NCBI GenBank assembly: GCA_963738575.1
Contig: CAVTWY010000002.1
Coordinates: 1,550,001 to 1,614,000 of the forward strand
DNA from: CAVTWY01 sp963738575
GTDB taxonomy: Bacteria; Pseudomonadota; Gammaproteobacteria; Burkholderiales; Burkholderiaceae_C
DNA length: 64,000 nucleotides
Direction: 5' to 3'
A model generated the notes under the pieces. It worked only from the letters and a program-made list of their open reading frames with translations. It ran no database searches and was not told the DNA's origin. Numbering within the stretch: the stretch's first letter is position 1; every line of letters starts with the position of its first letter. Shown here piece after piece: positions 63,269 to 64,000 of the stretch. A program made the translations under genes and the position numbers.

Positions 63269-64000
63269 ATGGAAATCAGTTCAGTCAACTTCACTGCGAG
63301 TTTGGTCATCGAGTTGATCGGTTTTGCCATCAGCGCAGCGCTGCTGTGGTTGGGTGCAACTTTGCGTTTGACAGCGCGTGAGTTTGGGCCCTTCCCCAAG
63401 TCAGTGGCCCACTTGGTGTGGATGGCATTCATCGCCGTTGGCCTTTGGTGGCCGGTGCACGTGCATGATGTGCAAAGCGTGCATGGATTGACGGGCTTGG
63501 TGATGGCGGCGGCGCTGGGGCCACTGGCTCACTTTGTGGCGCGCGGTTCGCTCAATTCCAATCGCACCACAACGCTCGGCTTCATCGGCTTCGGGGTCAC
63601 TGTCTTGTTTGTTTTGGTGTCGCGCTACGGCGCCAAATCATCAAGCATTACCTTGACGGCCATGGCCACCAGCGTGCTGTTGGCGTTAGTGATCTTTGCA
63701 GCAACCATCGCTTTGCACAAAGAAGAGTCACGCAAAATCCCTGTCAGCGCGTGGCGCGCCATCGCCGCAGCCGTCGCAGCACTTGCCGTGAGCGCGATCA
63801 CCGTGACGCGAGCCAGCGAAATCCCTTGGGGTGCCGTGGGGTTGCAGCTCACCGTCATAGGAACTGTTGCGTCGCTGGTGGGCGCCTTGCTGTTGGTGAT
63901 GCATCAGTCCAAAGACCGGGTGCGGGCGGTGGTGGCCGCCAAAGACCGCGAGGCCATCGACTGCGATCCTTTGACAAAAATGTCGACACGCCGCTCTTTT
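63269..64000 (+). CDS. Membrane diguanylate cyclase, 3' end outside window
   Basis: An open frame from the ATG at 63269 continues to the window edge without a stop (244 codons). It has about six or seven hydrophobic segments (residues 8 to about 210) in an MHYT/7TM-like sensor, then a short linker and the start of a GGDEF domain: DCDPLTKMSTRRSF matches the conserved DPLTGLxNRR motif with Lys-Met in place of Gly-Leu. GGDEF domains make c-di-GMP; the catalytic part lies beyond the window. Upstream 240 bp hold no gene. Confidence 0.72.
   Translation, partial: MEISSVNFTASLVIELIGFAISAALLWLGATLRLTAREFGPFPKSVAHLVWMAFIAVGLWWPVHVHDVQSVHGLTGLVMAAALGPLAHFVARGSLNSNRTTTLGFIGFGVTVLFVLVSRYGAKSSSITLTAMATSVLLALVIFAATIALHKEESRKIPVSAWRAIAAAVAALAVSAITVTRASEIPWGAVGLQLTVIGTVASLVGALLLVMHQSKDRVRAVVAAKDREAIDCDPLTKMSTRRSF

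Noticed and set aside
1..64000. CRISPR arrays, IS elements, prophage genes
   Set aside because: No regularly spaced repeats, transposases or integrase genes were seen. The 14-bp repeat pair is an isolated case.

Overview
This window is a gene-dense, GC-rich chromosomal segment of a betaproteobacterium. It most likely comes from Burkholderiales, near Comamonadaceae. That placement is inferred from the combination of RpfE-RecJ, the paa gene set, the VC_2705-type symporter pair, the EpsDEFG/exosortase-B locus and UbiE-DUF971 neighbours, not from a marker gene. I see no plasmid, phage or IS genes and no CRISPR array. Nearly all open frames fall into tight, often overlapping operons.

Layout. 1-7.3 kb: lipoprotein export (lolD partial, lolC), then an rpfE-like gene, recJ, a PHP phosphoesterase, an EamA transporter and a YciO-type protein. 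7.3-14.3 kb: RidA, plsY, DUF1697, an acyl-CoA synthetase, an alpha/beta hydrolase, and a two-subunit sodium:solute symporter whose large subunit carries a frameshift. 14.3-22.8 kb: TPR and YggT-like genes, then prfB with its programmed +1 frameshift, a HAD phosphatase, pepN and fbp in one overlapping chain, tRNA-Thr(CGT), a methyltransferase and a phasin-like gene. 22.9-33.5 kb: a minus-strand phenylacetate catabolic operon paaG-I-K-A-B-C-D-E-R-Z, with a promoter and a palindromic operator candidate upstream of paaG. 33.6-42.7 kb: gspA-gspB, then the type IV pilus minor pilin/tip cluster (pilE, fimT, pilV, pilW, pilX, pilY1 on the minus strand). 42.9-49.4 kb: a HlyC/CorC-type protein, apaH, tRNA-Ser(TGA), a small tRNA-associated insertion remnant, an FtsX-type permease and a YgiD-type dioxygenase. 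49.4-52.2 kb: two periplasmic solute-binding proteins. 52.3-61.5 kb: an exopolysaccharide locus (epsD-E-F-G, xrtB, O-antigen ligase-like gene, flippase, RgpF-like glycosyltransferase). 61.8-64 kb: ubiE, a DUF971 gene and the start of a membrane diguanylate cyclase that runs off the window.

Most notable observations. (1) The exact 3' end of tRNA-Ser is repeated as a perfect 14-bp direct repeat about 620 bp downstream. It brackets a decayed higA antitoxin with an internal frame-breaking 52-bp duplication, which looks like the att scar of a vanished element. (2) Eight reading-frame breaks are packed into the 38.0-41.6 kb part of the pilus cluster (pilY1, pilX, pilW, fimT), while pilE and pilV are intact. 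Only two other genes in the window are broken, the symporter and the higA remnant. (3) The EpsG tyrosine kinase has an N-terminal duplicated motif resembling the c-di-GMP-binding MshEN domain, and a diguanylate cyclase gene lies about 5 kb away. (4) The exosortase-B locus shows no EpsI gene and no PEP-CTERM substrate in view. (5) A 6-2-6 palindrome sits directly over the predicted start of paa transcription. No wholly new multi-gene system is apparent. The tRNA-Ser scar and the EpsG architecture are the best candidates for follow-up.
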